Under the pieces are notes generated by a model. That model ran no database searches, was not told where the DNA came from, and saw nothing but the letters and a program-made list of their open reading frames with translations. The translations under genes were made by a program, and so were the position numbers. Source: Erwinia aphidicola (lineage in GTDB: Bacteria > Pseudomonadota > Gammaproteobacteria > Enterobacterales > Enterobacteriaceae). From it: 64,000 bases of DNA. The stretch spans positions 38,508 through 102,507 of the forward strand of contig NZ_JAMKCQ010000002.1 of assembly GCF_024169515.1 (NCBI RefSeq). Direction: 5' to 3'. Of the stretch, positions 43,266 to 52,905 are shown in pieces (positions within the stretch are counted from its first letter, which is position 1; the number at the start of each line of letters is the position of its first letter).

Positions 43266-46200
43266 ATGAAAACACGTACCTACCTCACCATCACCCCGGA
43301 CGACAAAAAAGACGCGCTGCGTGCGGCCGGACGCCTGCCCGACGGCGGCTACCCGCTTGAGTATGATCGGTCGCAAAAACTCTGGTTCGCCGGGCCGGAT
43401 GCGGATCTGGACAAAATCAAAGCCTGGCTGCCGGAAAATACCGTGACCGGGCAGGTGAAAGACGTCGCGTACGACCTCAGCCCGGCCGAAGAGTTTGGCC
43501 AGGTCCTCAGAGATGCCGGGTTTGTGTTGCCAGGCGGCGAGCTTCCTGAGATGGACGGCAAGCGCCATCGGGTAGCCACAGAGGGCGACAGTCACGGCAA
43601 AAAGTCCGGCGTCTATCAGGGCTACATGAACGGCCGCCCGGCCGGCTGGTATCAGGACCATCGCGCCAGTGAAGAAAAGGTGAAATGGACCTCATCGGGT
43701 CAGTTTCAGCAAGACCCGGCGGAAATGATGAAGCAGCGCGCGCTCTCGGCGCAGAACCGCTGGGACCGAGACGCACAGGCGCAGGCCGACTATGCCCGCA
43801 TGGCCAGAACGCTGGCCGGGCAGTGGCAAAAGATGCCGGTTCCTTCCGATGTCCATCCGTACCTGGCCCGTAAAGGGGTGCCCGCCGCAGACGGCGTGAA
43901 GCTGGACAAGTACGACAACCTCGTTATCCCGCTGCGCAACGTCGCCGGCGATATTCGCACGCTGCAGTACATCAAGCCCGATGGTACCAAGAACCTGAAG
44001 AAAGGCGCGGAGAAGACGGGCAACTTCTTTGTGGTAGGGGGTGAACTTAGCCCTCAGCGCCCTGTTCTGTATGCCGAAGGTTATGCTACGGCTGCCAGCC
44101 TGCATCTTGCGACCGGAATGCCGGTTGTAATGACAGTTGATGCAGGCAATCTGGTGACAGTGTCACGAAATCTAAAGGAGCGCTATCCGGATAACCACCA
44201 CATCATCCTCGGCGAAGATGACTTCACCAAAACCAACAACCTCGGTGAACAGGACAATAAGGGAGCGAAAAAGGCACAGGAAGCCGCAGCGGCTATTAAC
44301 GGCATTTACATCATCCCTTCATTCTCTGAAAGCGAGCGTGCGCAGGCGTTCGCCGGTACCGCCTCATTCAGCGATTTCAACGATATCCACGTGGCCAACG
44401 GACTGAATGCGGTTCGCGAACAGCTGGCACCGATTTTCGATGAACTCATTCCCGACTGGCGTCAGTCCTTTACGGAGACTCACAGCATGCCTGACAACGA
44501 CATCCGGCAGGATGACCCTGCCGTTTCCTTCCCTGACATTACGGATTATCCGGACTTCGGCGATGACATTCACGAAGCTTTTGCACCACCAGAGGATATA
44601 CCTGAGAGCACGCTGACCTCCGCGCAGGCACAGGATTTACCGGAGCCGTCACCTGAAATCGCGCCGCCAGAACCCTCTGTTCCACCACTGGCTCCGGAGG
44701 CAGAGGCAACGCCTCCATTATCTCCAGATGACAGAGCTTCTCAACAGGTCCCTGAGGAGCCGGTGTTAAACGTTGAACCCACTGCACCAGATGCCGTCGG
44801 AGCATCGCCTGCAGAAACAGCATCGTTATCAGCGGCAGAGACGCCAGTCGTGACCAATGCGACCACGGATAATCCCGACCTGCAGAATGCACCTCTGGCA
44901 GAAGCTATAAATGTACAAATGCCGCAGGCTGATAGTCCACCTCCAGTAGATGCAGCTGCAGAGACCCAGCTGGCCGATGCCAGTATTCCGCCAGTGACAG
45001 AGCCGCCATTGAAAAAGGTGTCTTCACCGGAAGAGCCACAGCAGCCGGCAGCGGCGGACACTGATACCGTACCGGCTCAGGAAAATGGCTTCTCATTCAC
45101 CTTTGGGCGCCTGCCGGGTGACACCAGCCCGGGGGGACCGGAAGTCGCCCGGATTAATCTGGACGAACTCCTGCAGGGGCTGACCAGCCGCCAGGAAGAC
45201 AGAACCTGGGTGTATGCGCTCGATGGCGAAGACGCATTCCGCGATTATGGCGATCGCATCGTGATGGCTTCGCCGCAGGCCAGCGAAAACGACCGCATGA
45301 TCCTGGCCGCCCTTCTCTCCGCTAAAGCCAATCAGCGTGGTGCTGTTGAGGTAACAGGCAGTCCGGAGTTCATCCAACGCACGCTGACGCTGATTGCCGA
45401 TCACAACATCGAGGTACATCTGAAAAACCCGCAGCAGCGCGAGCAATTTGAAGCGCTGTTGCAGGCCAGAGCCGCTGAGGTGATGGCAAAGAATGGCATC
45501 AACATCAGCACGCCCGGGCAGGAATCAGCACCCTCACCTGTCGTAGATACACCGCCTGCTGCACCTGGCCCGACACCGATCGCCCCGGGGAATGACACTG
45601 CCAGTCAGGCACCTTCAAAAGTAGCTGGCCCCTCAACTCCGGAAATGACCGTCTTCGAGAAAGAGACGCTGCGAACAGGCCTGACCGGAAAGCTACTCGA
45701 ATCCGGACGGGCGCCGTATCAGTTCGATAAAGCCAACACGGACAGCTTTTATGTCCAGCTGCGCACAAAAGCAGGCAACAAGACGTACTGGGGTGTGGAG
45801 CTGGAACAAGCCCTGAAAGACAGTGGACAGAAACAGGGCGACATGGTGAAGCTGCAGTATCTGGGCAAAAAGCCGGTGACCATCAACGTTCCGCTGACGA
45901 ATGCAGAAGGGGTGGTAACCGGATACGAACGCCAGGAAAAACATCGCAATCACTGGTCGCTGACGCCAGCCCAGGATAACCACCTGCTGGTTGCTGACCG
46001 ACACCACGTCGCGCCGGCAGAACTGTCAGCCTATGACGGCAATGCCTTCTGGCAGCTCCAGCATCAGATTGTTAAAGCGGCCGCACTGTCTTTATCGCTT
46101 CCGGACCCCACAGGCCACGGTCTGCTGTATACCGGCCCGGACGGTGAAGGACAAAAACCGCCGCAGTCGCCTCCGGAAAACGCTGTGGTACCGGCTTTGT

Positions 46201-46655
46201 CCAAAGCCGCAGGCTCAGTGGTCATGCAGGCAGCTGGCGCTGAAGGCGAACTGCTGGCGCACCTTGTGAAAGGTCACGGCGATTACCTGCAGGGAGTGAT
46301 GCGTCATGAAGGTGAACTTCGCCACGTACTGGCCCGGGTATGCACCGGCGCCAACGGAAACACGTGGCTTACCGTGAATACGGTTTCCGATACCGGCGCT
46401 CTCGCTCTGATTGGCCACGGTTCGGCGGTAAACGCTGTGAAGAATGGTGAAGCCCCGCGGGATACCTTTGCTTTTCAGCTCAAAGGGAAGGACTCACCCA
46501 AATTCGCCGTTCCTTTGACTTCACCGGAAAAGATCCCGCCGGCCCTGCACAGCAAGCTGGGGTTCGACAAACCCTGGACACCGCCGAAAGCACCGGAGCC
46601 GGAGCAGGCACCCCGGGCGCAGGTCAAGCCGGCTAACCAACCGCAACCCATGTGA
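43266..46655 (+). CDS. Sog/TraC-like conjugative DNA primase, large
   Basis: 1129 aa. Residues 1-55 fit DUF5710 (RTYLTITPDDKKDALRAAGR). Residues about 150-360 are a TraC/P4-type primase with a TOPRIM fold: VLYAEGYATAASLHLATG with Glu near 271, then ILGEDDF near 318. Residues about 430-600 are a long Pro/Ala/Glu-rich linker. Then an LPD7-like domain (FRDYGDRIVMASPQASENDR, then VTGSPEFIQRTLTLI) and further C-terminal domains common in relaxases and primases. It would enter the recipient and prime second-strand synthesis. The position between traK and traL is that of sog (R64) and pri (IncL). GGAGG precedes the ATG. Confidence 0.88.
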   Translation: MKTRTYLTITPDDKKDALRAAGRLPDGGYPLEYDRSQKLWFAGPDADLDKIKAWLPENTVTGQVKDVAYDLSPAEEFGQVLRDAGFVLPGGELPEMDGKRHRVATEGDSHGKKSGVYQGYMNGRPAGWYQDHRASEEKVKWTSSGQFQQDPAEMMKQRALSAQNRWDRDAQAQADYARMARTLAGQWQKMPVPSDVHPYLARKGVPAADGVKLDKYDNLVIPLRNVAGDIRTLQYIKPDGTKNLKKGAEKTGNFFVVGGELSPQRPVLYAEGYATAASLHLATGMPVVMTVDAGNLVTVSRNLKERYPDNHHIILGEDDFTKTNNLGEQDNKGAKKAQEAAAAINGIYIIPSFSESERAQAFAGTASFSDFNDIHVANGLNAVREQLAPIFDELIPDWRQSFTETHSMPDNDIRQDDPAVSFPDITDYPDFGDDIHEAFAPPEDIPESTLTSAQAQDLPEPSPEIAPPEPSVPPLAPEAEATPPLSPDDRASQQVPEEPVLNVEPTAPDAVGASPAETASLSAAETPVVTNATTDNPDLQNAPLAEAINVQMPQADSPPPVDAAAETQLADASIPPVTEPPLKKVSSPEEPQQPAAADTDTVPAQENGFSFTFGRLPGDTSPGGPEVARINLDELLQGLTSRQEDRTWVYALDGEDAFRDYGDRIVMASPQASENDRMILAALLSAKANQRGAVEVTGSPEFIQRTLTLIADHNIEVHLKNPQQREQFEALLQARAAEVMAKNGINISTPGQESAPSPVVDTPPAAPGPTPIAPGNDTASQAPSKVAGPSTPEMTVFEKETLRTGLTGKLLESGRAPYQFDKANTDSFYVQLRTKAGNKTYWGVELEQALKDSGQKQGDMVKLQYLGKKPVTINVPLTNAEGVVTGYERQEKHRNHWSLTPAQDNHLLVADRHHVAPAELSAYDGNAFWQLQHQIVKAAALSLSLPDPTGHGLLYTGPDGEGQKPPQSPPENAVVPALSKAAGSVVMQAAGAEGELLAHLVKGHGDYLQGVMRHEGELRHVLARVCTGANGNTWLTVNTVSDTGALALIGHGSAVNAVKNGEAPRDTFAFQLKGKDSPKFAVPLTSPEKIPPALHSKLGFDKPWTPPKAPEPEQAPRAQVKPANQPQPM

Positions 46656-46662
46656 GGATCTC

Positions 46663-47106
46663 ATGCGAAAAATGCTCTGTACCACCCTTCTGTTTCTGGC
46701 GTGTCTTCCTGCCGCTGAAGCGGCTTCATGTCGTGCTGGCACTGCTGCAAAAGCAGGTAGTGAAGCCGGCTACAATCGGGCCAAAGAAGCCGCAGATGCC
46801 TGGTCACAGCGCCAGAACAATGTCACAGCGTCATTGGGTGACTGTCTGGGGAACATTTCCACCACTATTACGGCGCCAACGTTTCCCAATCTGACCGACG
46901 TAATGAACCAGATTGGCCAGAAAATTTGCAAGGCAGCCCGTGACAAAATCAGTGACTATGTCCCTCCGACCATCGACCCCTGGGGAGACTATGCCTCCAG
47001 TAGCGGCCTGTCGTCCTACAGTTCGGGAACGACATCCATTCCCGTCAGCCCTCAATCGTCCCCGGCGGCCACTAACAGTGGCCGTTCTTTTATCTCACTG
47101 AACTGA
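46663..47106 (+). CDS. traL: TraL-like periplasmic protein
   Basis: 147 aa with a signal peptide ending near AEAAS (about residue 21). Four Cys in the whole protein include two that may pair in the mature part (GDCLGN and KICKAA). The C-terminal third is Ser/Pro-rich and probably disordered. Assigned from position between the primase and traM. R64 TraL is needed for transfer. Confidence 0.7.
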   Translation: MRKMLCTTLLFLACLPAAEAASCRAGTAAKAGSEAGYNRAKEAADAWSQRQNNVTASLGDCLGNISTTITAPTFPNLTDVMNQIGQKICKAARDKISDYVPPTIDPWGDYASSSGLSSYSSGTTSIPVSPQSSPAATNSGRSFISLN

Positions 47107-47119
47107 TGGAAACCACCAA

Positions 47120-47842
47120 GTGACCAAACAATCTTCAGCCTCCCCGGGGGAGGCGTCTTCAGACACACCCAAAAAGGTTCACGAGTTTGATGAGAAACAC
47201 CTCGCCCCTTTCATGGAGGCAATGCAGCTTCAAAAAGACAGGATGCTTAACGCCTCCTTTGCCCGCAAATGTCTGGCGGTCGCTCTGGTGTCCGTCTCCT
47301 TCAACCTGGTGCAGTTTCCGGTTAACGCCTGGCTTGCCTGGCAGGTCGCTCACCCTCCGATGAAATACTTCGCCACGCTCAACGGCAGCGTACTGGCGCA
47401 ATATCCAACGTCTGAGCCGGCTTACAGCGACGATGACGTCATTGCCTTTGGTGACAAAGTTGTCCGCAGCGCCTTCCAGCTCGACTTCAAAAACTTCCGC
47501 ACGCAGATAAGCGATCAACAGCAGAAGTTCTCAGAAGACGGCTTCAGGAGTTACTACAGCGCGCTGACAAACTCCAACCTGTTTGCAAAGGTGAAGACAG
47601 ACAAGCTGCTGATGTCGGCCAACATCACCCGTAAGGGGATGATTTACCGGCGCGGCCGTGAAGGTTCGGACGGACCCTATATCTGGGAAGTTCAGTATCC
47701 CGTCACCCTGAGCATCGATGGCCAGACCCGCAGCCTGCCACCTCAGAACTTCATTTTTACGATCCGCATTCAGCGAACCGACGTCAGGCGCAAACCTGAA
47801 GGAATCGAAGTGGCCTCCGTGGTCACCCGGGATGCCCGCTAG
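47120..47842 (+). CDS. traM: TraM (DotI/IcmL-like) inner-membrane protein
   Basis: 240 aa from a GTG start. One membrane segment near residues 56-75 (AVALVSVSFNLVQFPVNAW) and a periplasmic domain with the DotI pattern (YFATLNGSVLAQYPTSEP, then FNFRTQISDQQQ-like sequence and PYIWEVQYPVTLSI). The DotI domain is VirB8-like and forms part of the inner-membrane complex. Confidence 0.92.
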   Translation: MTKQSSASPGEASSDTPKKVHEFDEKHLAPFMEAMQLQKDRMLNASFARKCLAVALVSVSFNLVQFPVNAWLAWQVAHPPMKYFATLNGSVLAQYPTSEPAYSDDDVIAFGDKVVRSAFQLDFKNFRTQISDQQQKFSEDGFRSYYSALTNSNLFAKVKTDKLLMSANITRKGMIYRRGREGSDGPYIWEVQYPVTLSIDGQTRSLPPQNFIFTIRIQRTDVRRKPEGIEVASVVTRDAR

Positions 47843-47857
47843 AAATCAGGAAACCTC

Positions 47858-48865
47858 ATGAAAATTCGACTTCTCACGACAGCAATTTTGCTCTTGTCGG
47901 CGGGCTCTGTGCTGGCTGCTGACTGGGCAGACGCCCGAACAAACACCCCCACGACGGCGTTACCGCCCGCACCTTCCCCGGCAGCTCCGGAAGTGGCCAC
48001 AACGGCGCCGCCGGCAGAGCAAAGCGAACCCGCAGCGGACATTACTGCTCCGCTACGCCAGTCACCACCGGCACCACCCTCTGCAGCCGAAGCCTGGGCT
48101 ATCGGCCAGGCCGCTCCGCTTAACCGCGGTGAGATTGAAAACGTCAGCCGGGCTGTCGATGACGCCAGTCGTGGACGTGCCTGGCAGCCTGCAGATGTCG
48201 TGCCTCGTATTTCCACTCTGACAGTGAATCTCTCCCCGGGCGCTTCACTACCGGTACTGCGAACAGCCACGCATCAGGCCAGCACTGTGATGTTTACGGA
48301 CAACACCGGGGCTCCGTGGCCACTGGCGGCCCCGCCTTATAACGCTAACGCCGATGGCTTTACAGTGAACTTTATCCCGGACAGCAGCGTGATGACGGTT
48401 CAGGCCAGGCGGCAGTATGACCGCGGGAATATCACGGTGTATCTGAAAGGGCTTGCCGTGCCAATCATCGTGGATGTCACCAGCGGTGAGGCCAGTAACA
48501 CAGCCAAATCCCGCGTCATTGATACCCGTCTGGATCTGCGCATCCCACAGCGCGGCCCACAGGCGAAAAAGATGCCGGCACCTCAATCAAAGATTGGCCT
48601 GAATGACCCAACACTGCAGGCCTTTCTCCATGGCGTTCCCCCTAAAGATGCCCGCCGGCTGAAAACCGAAGGGGCTGTACCGGATACACAGGTCTGGCAG
48701 ATGGGAGACGACCTCTACATCCGCACCCGCAGTGAGCTGCGTGATGCCTTCGAACAGACCCTGGCCTCTGGCGACGGGACCTGGTTGTACAAACTTCCAC
48801 TGACCCCGGAAGTGGCTTTCTCTCATGCCGGTAAAACGGTCTGGATGACCTTATCTCTGGAGTAA
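47858..48865 (+). CDS. traN: TraN (DotH/IcmK-like) outer-membrane core protein
   Basis: 335 aa with a signal peptide cut after about residue 20 (GSVLAA). A Pro/Ala-rich stretch (25-75) is followed by a conserved DotH/VirB9-like domain (TLTVNLSPGASLPVLRTATH, FTDNTGAPWPLAAP, KGLAVPIIVDVTSG). It forms the ring in the outer membrane together with TraI and TraH. Confidence 0.93.
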   Translation: MKIRLLTTAILLLSAGSVLAADWADARTNTPTTALPPAPSPAAPEVATTAPPAEQSEPAADITAPLRQSPPAPPSAAEAWAIGQAAPLNRGEIENVSRAVDDASRGRAWQPADVVPRISTLTVNLSPGASLPVLRTATHQASTVMFTDNTGAPWPLAAPPYNANADGFTVNFIPDSSVMTVQARRQYDRGNITVYLKGLAVPIIVDVTSGEASNTAKSRVIDTRLDLRIPQRGPQAKKMPAPQSKIGLNDPTLQAFLHGVPPKDARRLKTEGAVPDTQVWQMGDDLYIRTRSELRDAFEQTLASGDGTWLYKLPLTPEVAFSHAGKTVWMTLSLE

Positions 48866-48867
48866 TC

Positions 48868-50127
48868 ATGGCCGCAGAAAAAGACGCCCGCCGGGACGTA
48901 AAGAAAACCGGCTTAATCATTGTTATTGGTGGCTTCGCAGCCGTTGCCCTTCTTTTCATACTGGTGTCATGGCTCAATGCTCCACCTGAGGCGGTGACGC
49001 ACATCAGCGTGGATAAAACTGCCGGTGGAACAGGAAAAGCCACCGCAGAAAGCCCGCAGTACCAGACGCTGCTCAGAGAGAACAACGCTGAAGGCGCTAA
49101 GCAGGCGATGGCGAATAACACCAGTTTTATCGCCTCAGCAGGCTCCGGTACCGTGCGTCAGGTTCCGCCAATTTCACAGGAGGCACCGCCAACGCCACCG
49201 CCGCCACGGGCAGAGAATCCTTTAACGCCGCCTCAGCATGTTCCGGCACAGACGCTTGACCCTGACCGCAAAAAAACGCTGGAAGCGTTGCTCAAAGAGC
49301 TTGTAGCCCAGCGCGGCGCTCCGGTCGGTCAACTGGCCAGTGTAACAGGACAGGCCCCGGGCCAGACGGGTCAGACCGCAGGCGTACCAGGTGCGGCTGC
49401 AGCAAGTCCCTTCTCCGGATGGACGGACAGCCTTTCCCCGGCATCGCAAACCGGGAGCGTTTCAGGATCAGGCGGCACAGCAGCTGAACGCATTGTTATT
49501 CCTCTGGGCAGTCGTCCGGGTGGCTTGATTGAGACGGCGATTGATTCCGACAACACAAGCTCGCAGGTGCTGGCCCGTATTCCGGCAGGCCCTTATGCCG
49601 GCGCCACCTTAACAGCCAACGGTGTCCAGCTCGCCGGCGATGGCGTGACTATCCATTTCACCAACATGGACTGGAACAACAATACCTGGCGTATCGATGC
49701 CTGGGCAGCCATGCCGGATACGCTGCAGTCCTCCGTCGCCTCGTCAGTTAACAACCGCTATACCACACGCATTCTGCTGCCGGCACTTGCGCATGGTCTG
49801 GGGTTAGGCGGTCAGCTGTATGCCAGTGCCAATACTCAAATCCTGAGCAACGGTTACAACACCCTTGAAGGGCGCGTGGGTATGCCTGACGGTAAAGCTG
49901 TGGCCGGTACCATCCTCGGCGGCGCAGCCCAGCAAGCGGGTCAGGTGGTAAGCCAGGACGCACAGAAACTCCCGGTGAAGCAGGTTCTTGTCGATCGTGG
50001 CCAGAGCATCGCCGTGCTGTTCATGTCTGCTGTAAAAGAAAGCGACAAAGTGATTAGGACCCGTGATGAGCCTGCGGCTGTCAGCATGCAACCCGCCAGC
50101 CGCATGGTCCCCGCCTTACATCCCTGA
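48868..50127 (+). CDS. traO: TraO (DotG/IcmE-like) channel core protein
   Basis: 419 aa. One N-terminal membrane segment (about 13-35; LIIVIGGFAAVALLFILVSW), a Pro-rich linker (about 95-190) and a C-terminal VirB10-like domain (RIPAGPYAGATLTANGVQLA, then TNMDWNNNTWRIDAWA). It spans from the inner to the outer membrane and forms the central channel. It lacks the long pentapeptide-type repeat region of Legionella DotG, as other IncI TraO proteins do. Confidence 0.93.
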   Translation: MAAEKDARRDVKKTGLIIVIGGFAAVALLFILVSWLNAPPEAVTHISVDKTAGGTGKATAESPQYQTLLRENNAEGAKQAMANNTSFIASAGSGTVRQVPPISQEAPPTPPPPRAENPLTPPQHVPAQTLDPDRKKTLEALLKELVAQRGAPVGQLASVTGQAPGQTGQTAGVPGAAAASPFSGWTDSLSPASQTGSVSGSGGTAAERIVIPLGSRPGGLIETAIDSDNTSSQVLARIPAGPYAGATLTANGVQLAGDGVTIHFTNMDWNNNTWRIDAWAAMPDTLQSSVASSVNNRYTTRILLPALAHGLGLGGQLYASANTQILSNGYNTLEGRVGMPDGKAVAGTILGGAAQQAGQVVSQDAQKLPVKQVLVDRGQSIAVLFMSAVKESDKVIRTRDEPAAVSMQPASRMVPALHP

Positions 50128-50138
50128 AGAGAAACGCC

Positions 50139-50939
50139 ATGAAAGAAAACTATTTCGATTCGGACCTTGAGCCCGCAGCCTCGCCGTTGCCTGAACTTCA
50201 TCCGGAGCCCGAAGAGGAAGCATCTGAGACGCCAGCCAAAGACGAAACCCCTAAAAGCAAACGCCAGTTTATGGGGTATGACCTCAGCACGCTGCTGATT
50301 GCCGGCGGCGTACTGATTGCCCTTCTCGTCTATGCCGTCTGGCCAGATGAACCACCTCCGCGTGCCTTTGTTCCTGACCATCAGGCCGCACCTGTGGCAG
50401 CGCCAACGGAGGAAGAGGCTCCCGCACCGGAACCCGAACGACTCCCAGCGCCTGCCCCAGTGCCGGAGCCAACTCAACACACTGAATCTGTTCAGCCTGC
50501 AGTACCTCCGGTAGATGCCCAGGCACTGCAGCAGGTCAGCGAGGCAAACCAGCAAGGGATAAACGTACTGGATGGCCGTGTCACCGATGCAGAGCGACGT
50601 CTGGCAGAACTTGAAGCACGAATGAAGGCAATGGGAACCGGTGCAACTGGCCCAGCCAAAGCCGCCAGCAAACCAGTAAAACGTACCGTCGTTAAATCGA
50701 CATCAGCATCAACGCACCGTACAGCAGCTGCACGAGCAGGGACTGGCAATCAGCGCAGTACCGGCGTACAGGGCTGGCGGTTACATACCATTTACCCGGG
50801 CATGGCCTGGATAACCCACGGAGGATTCACCTGGTCGGTGCAGGCCGGCGATAACATCAACGGCATAACCATCCGCAGCATTAATGCCACTGCACGCACC
50901 GTCACAACTGACAGGGGCGTCATTCGCCAGGGGGGCTAA
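50139..50939 (+). CDS. traP: TraP (DotF/IcmG-like) inner-membrane protein
   Basis: 266 aa. An acidic cytoplasmic N-terminus (1-45), one membrane segment (about 47-68; LSTLLIAGGVLIALLVYAVW), a Pro/Glu-rich stretch, a coiled coil (VTDAERRLAELEARMKAMG) and a small C-terminal domain (GWRLHTIYPGMAWITHGG). The same layout as R64 TraP. It overlaps traQ by one base. Confidence 0.88.
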   Translation: MKENYFDSDLEPAASPLPELHPEPEEEASETPAKDETPKSKRQFMGYDLSTLLIAGGVLIALLVYAVWPDEPPPRAFVPDHQAAPVAAPTEEEAPAPEPERLPAPAPVPEPTQHTESVQPAVPPVDAQALQQVSEANQQGINVLDGRVTDAERRLAELEARMKAMGTGATGPAKAASKPVKRTVVKSTSASTHRTAAARAGTGNQRSTGVQGWRLHTIYPGMAWITHGGFTWSVQAGDNINGITIRSINATARTVTTDRGVIRQGG

Positions 50940-51466
50940 TGGACGCCATTCAAATCCTGGTTCAGGTCGCCGACGGTCTGAAAACCAGCGGTATCCGCCT
51001 GATATTGGCTCTGGCCTTTATGTTCGGGCTCGGTGGTTGCATGTTCACCTTGTTCTCCGCCGCCCAACGCGCCCGCCACGGTAAACCTGTCAGCGGGATT
51101 AAAGTTCTGGCATCGGTCTGCCTCGGAGGCGCCCTCATCGCCCTGCATCAGATGATGAATAAAGCCTCCCATACCCTGAGTTTTGGCGATGTTTCCTTTG
51201 ATGCCATCGCTTACGCCCCGGAATCCATGGGTCAGGCCAAGCTCGCCATCGATGCCGTTCTTACCCTGCTGCGTGCGGTCGGGGTGATGTTTTTCTTCAT
51301 GGGTATATCTCGTGTCCGTCGCTCTCTGGTTGATGGCCACACAGGCCTGACTGCACGTGAAGATGTCTCTGCAGGCATGGTGATCCTCATCTGCGGCATT
51401 CTCCTGGCCTGCAATCCACAACTGCTCGACGCACTGCAAAAAACGCTGCATCTGAGCTGGAATTAA
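50939..51466 (+). CDS. traQ: TraQ-like inner-membrane protein
   Basis: 175 aa with four hydrophobic segments (about 20-42, 58-78, 100-122, 140-158). It matches R64 TraQ in size and position and belongs to the IcmC/DotE-like group. The start overlaps the traP stop (ATG within TAATGG). Confidence 0.83.
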   Translation: MDAIQILVQVADGLKTSGIRLILALAFMFGLGGCMFTLFSAAQRARHGKPVSGIKVLASVCLGGALIALHQMMNKASHTLSFGDVSFDAIAYAPESMGQAKLAIDAVLTLLRAVGVMFFFMGISRVRRSLVDGHTGLTAREDVSAGMVILICGILLACNPQLLDALQKTLHLSWN

Positions 51467-51492
51467 CTCCATAAACAAAAGAGGTTTTAACA

Positions 51493-51876
51493 ATGCGTAA
51501 TTTCACACTGTCCGTTTCCGTACGCCTGTGGCTGGCTGCTTCTTCACTGGGCCAACGCCTTATGGCACCGATTGTCGCAATCCTGGGCTCTTTGACTGTG
51601 CCAGCTTATGCCGACGATGACTTTTTCGGCATGTTCGACAAAGTCGCTGATGGTGCAGACAATTCCGGAAAAAGTTTTCTGAAACTGGCGAAATTTGGCG
51701 GTATTGGGCTTGTTATTACTGGCGTAGTGCTCTGGGTAGCCAAGAAAAAGAACCCTCAGATTGGCTGGGGCTGGGTCCTGACCTGTATCGGTGCCGGTTG
51801 CATCATGATTGCCATTGACCAGTTCATCAAGAAAGGTCAGAGCACCATTCAGCTGAACCCGGTTGACGTGGGTTAA
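51493..51876 (+). CDS. traR: TraR-like small membrane protein
   Basis: 127 aa. A signal-like N-terminus ends near VPAYADD; two further membrane segments follow (GGIGLVITGVVLWVA and WVLTCIGAGCIMIAI). The pattern is that of IcmD/IcmC-type proteins. An AAAAGAGG site precedes the ATG. A strong hairpin follows the gene. Confidence 0.83.
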   Translation: MRNFTLSVSVRLWLAASSLGQRLMAPIVAILGSLTVPAYADDDFFGMFDKVADGADNSGKSFLKLAKFGGIGLVITGVVLWVAKKKNPQIGWGWVLTCIGAGCIMIAIDQFIKKGQSTIQLNPVDVG

Positions 51877-51883
51877 CTTCATT

Positions 51884-51905
51884 CCCCGGCGCGCTGGCGC
51901 CGGGG
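51884..51905 (+). promoter_or_regulatory. GC-rich hairpin after traR
   Basis: CCCCGGCG and CGCCGGGG with a 6-base loop form a very stable stem eight bases after the traR stop, without a T-run. It may protect the upstream mRNA or attenuate the operon rather than terminate it. Confidence 0.6.
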
Positions 51906-51928
51906 TCCTGACTTAATGGAGGTCTCTC

Positions 51929-52882
51929 TTGAACCGATTCCCGGCAGCAGTCAGTTTCCTTTTCCCCGTTCAGCTGGAGCCTTGCCCGCCAGACGACAGC
52001 GATACAGCACTCCCATCCCTGAACCTGAAAGCTCCTGAAGCAATTACCTTTTGCCAGTGGCTTATTCCACTACTCCCTGAATTTTATCACTGTGGTGTCA
52101 CTGCCGATGCTGGCTACGACTGTAATGTGTGGCTGATCCCACTGGCTCCTCTGAGCGAACGGCTGCAAAAACTGACGCCAGAGCAATATGATGGGATCAA
52201 ACTGTTTGCACCTCTCACTAAAGCCTGCCGGCGCTGGTCCCGTCACGGCGTCACACACCTGCGCCTGACTGCAGCTATCCGCTATCAGCACTTTGACATC
52301 GAGCAGCAGGTCTGGGGGCATGAACAAACTGGACACAGTCCCGCTCTGTACCGGCGGGCGGTGAAACTCACCGGCAACGCCTGCGAATACTGCGGGCATG
52401 TCAGTGCCAGTAATCTGCTGGCATTTCGTGACGGCAATCCGGAAAACACGCACGACGATAACCTCACTGTCGGCTGTAGCGTATGCCTCTGCAGCCGCCA
52501 TCTGAATCGTCTGGGTGCCAACGATGGCGTGATGGTTTACCTGCCTGAACTTGCACCTGCTGACATCAGCCGGTTGATAAGAACGGTGATTACTGCCCGG
52601 CGCGACGGGAACGAACGCCAGCAAGAGGGTGCGACCATGATCCTCAACTGGCTTGCCGCACACCGGGCTGAGACTGAACGATTCTGGGGAACCAGCCATC
52701 CGGGCGAATTTGGACAGGCGCTGCAGCAGTCATCGCCCCCACTGCGTGAGTCGCTACAACAGCGCTTGCGCCATGTTGCACTCATTCCCAACCCGGACAT
52801 TATCGCCGCAAGGTCGTTCAGCCTGAGTCTTACACCTGGTCAATGGACGTCCCTGTACAACCAGTATTGCCGCCAGTCCTGA
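51929..52882 (+). CDS. traT: TraT (DotN/IcmJ-like) HNH-fold zinc protein
   Basis: 317 aa from a TTG start with GGAGG six bases upstream. The middle has an HNH-like zinc site: CEYC (152-155) and CSVC (183-186), with surrounding DDNLTVGC and SRHLNRLG. DotN has the same fold and acts as a structural part of the coupling complex rather than a nuclease. There is no traS-like gene between traR and this gene, unlike R64. Confidence 0.85.
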   Translation: MNRFPAAVSFLFPVQLEPCPPDDSDTALPSLNLKAPEAITFCQWLIPLLPEFYHCGVTADAGYDCNVWLIPLAPLSERLQKLTPEQYDGIKLFAPLTKACRRWSRHGVTHLRLTAAIRYQHFDIEQQVWGHEQTGHSPALYRRAVKLTGNACEYCGHVSASNLLAFRDGNPENTHDDNLTVGCSVCLCSRHLNRLGANDGVMVYLPELAPADISRLIRTVITARRDGNERQQEGATMILNWLAAHRAETERFWGTSHPGEFGQALQQSSPPLRESLQQRLRHVALIPNPDIIAARSFSLSLTPGQWTSLYNQYCRQS

Positions 52883-52905
52883 CGGCCCTATCAGAGAACA
52901 TTCGC

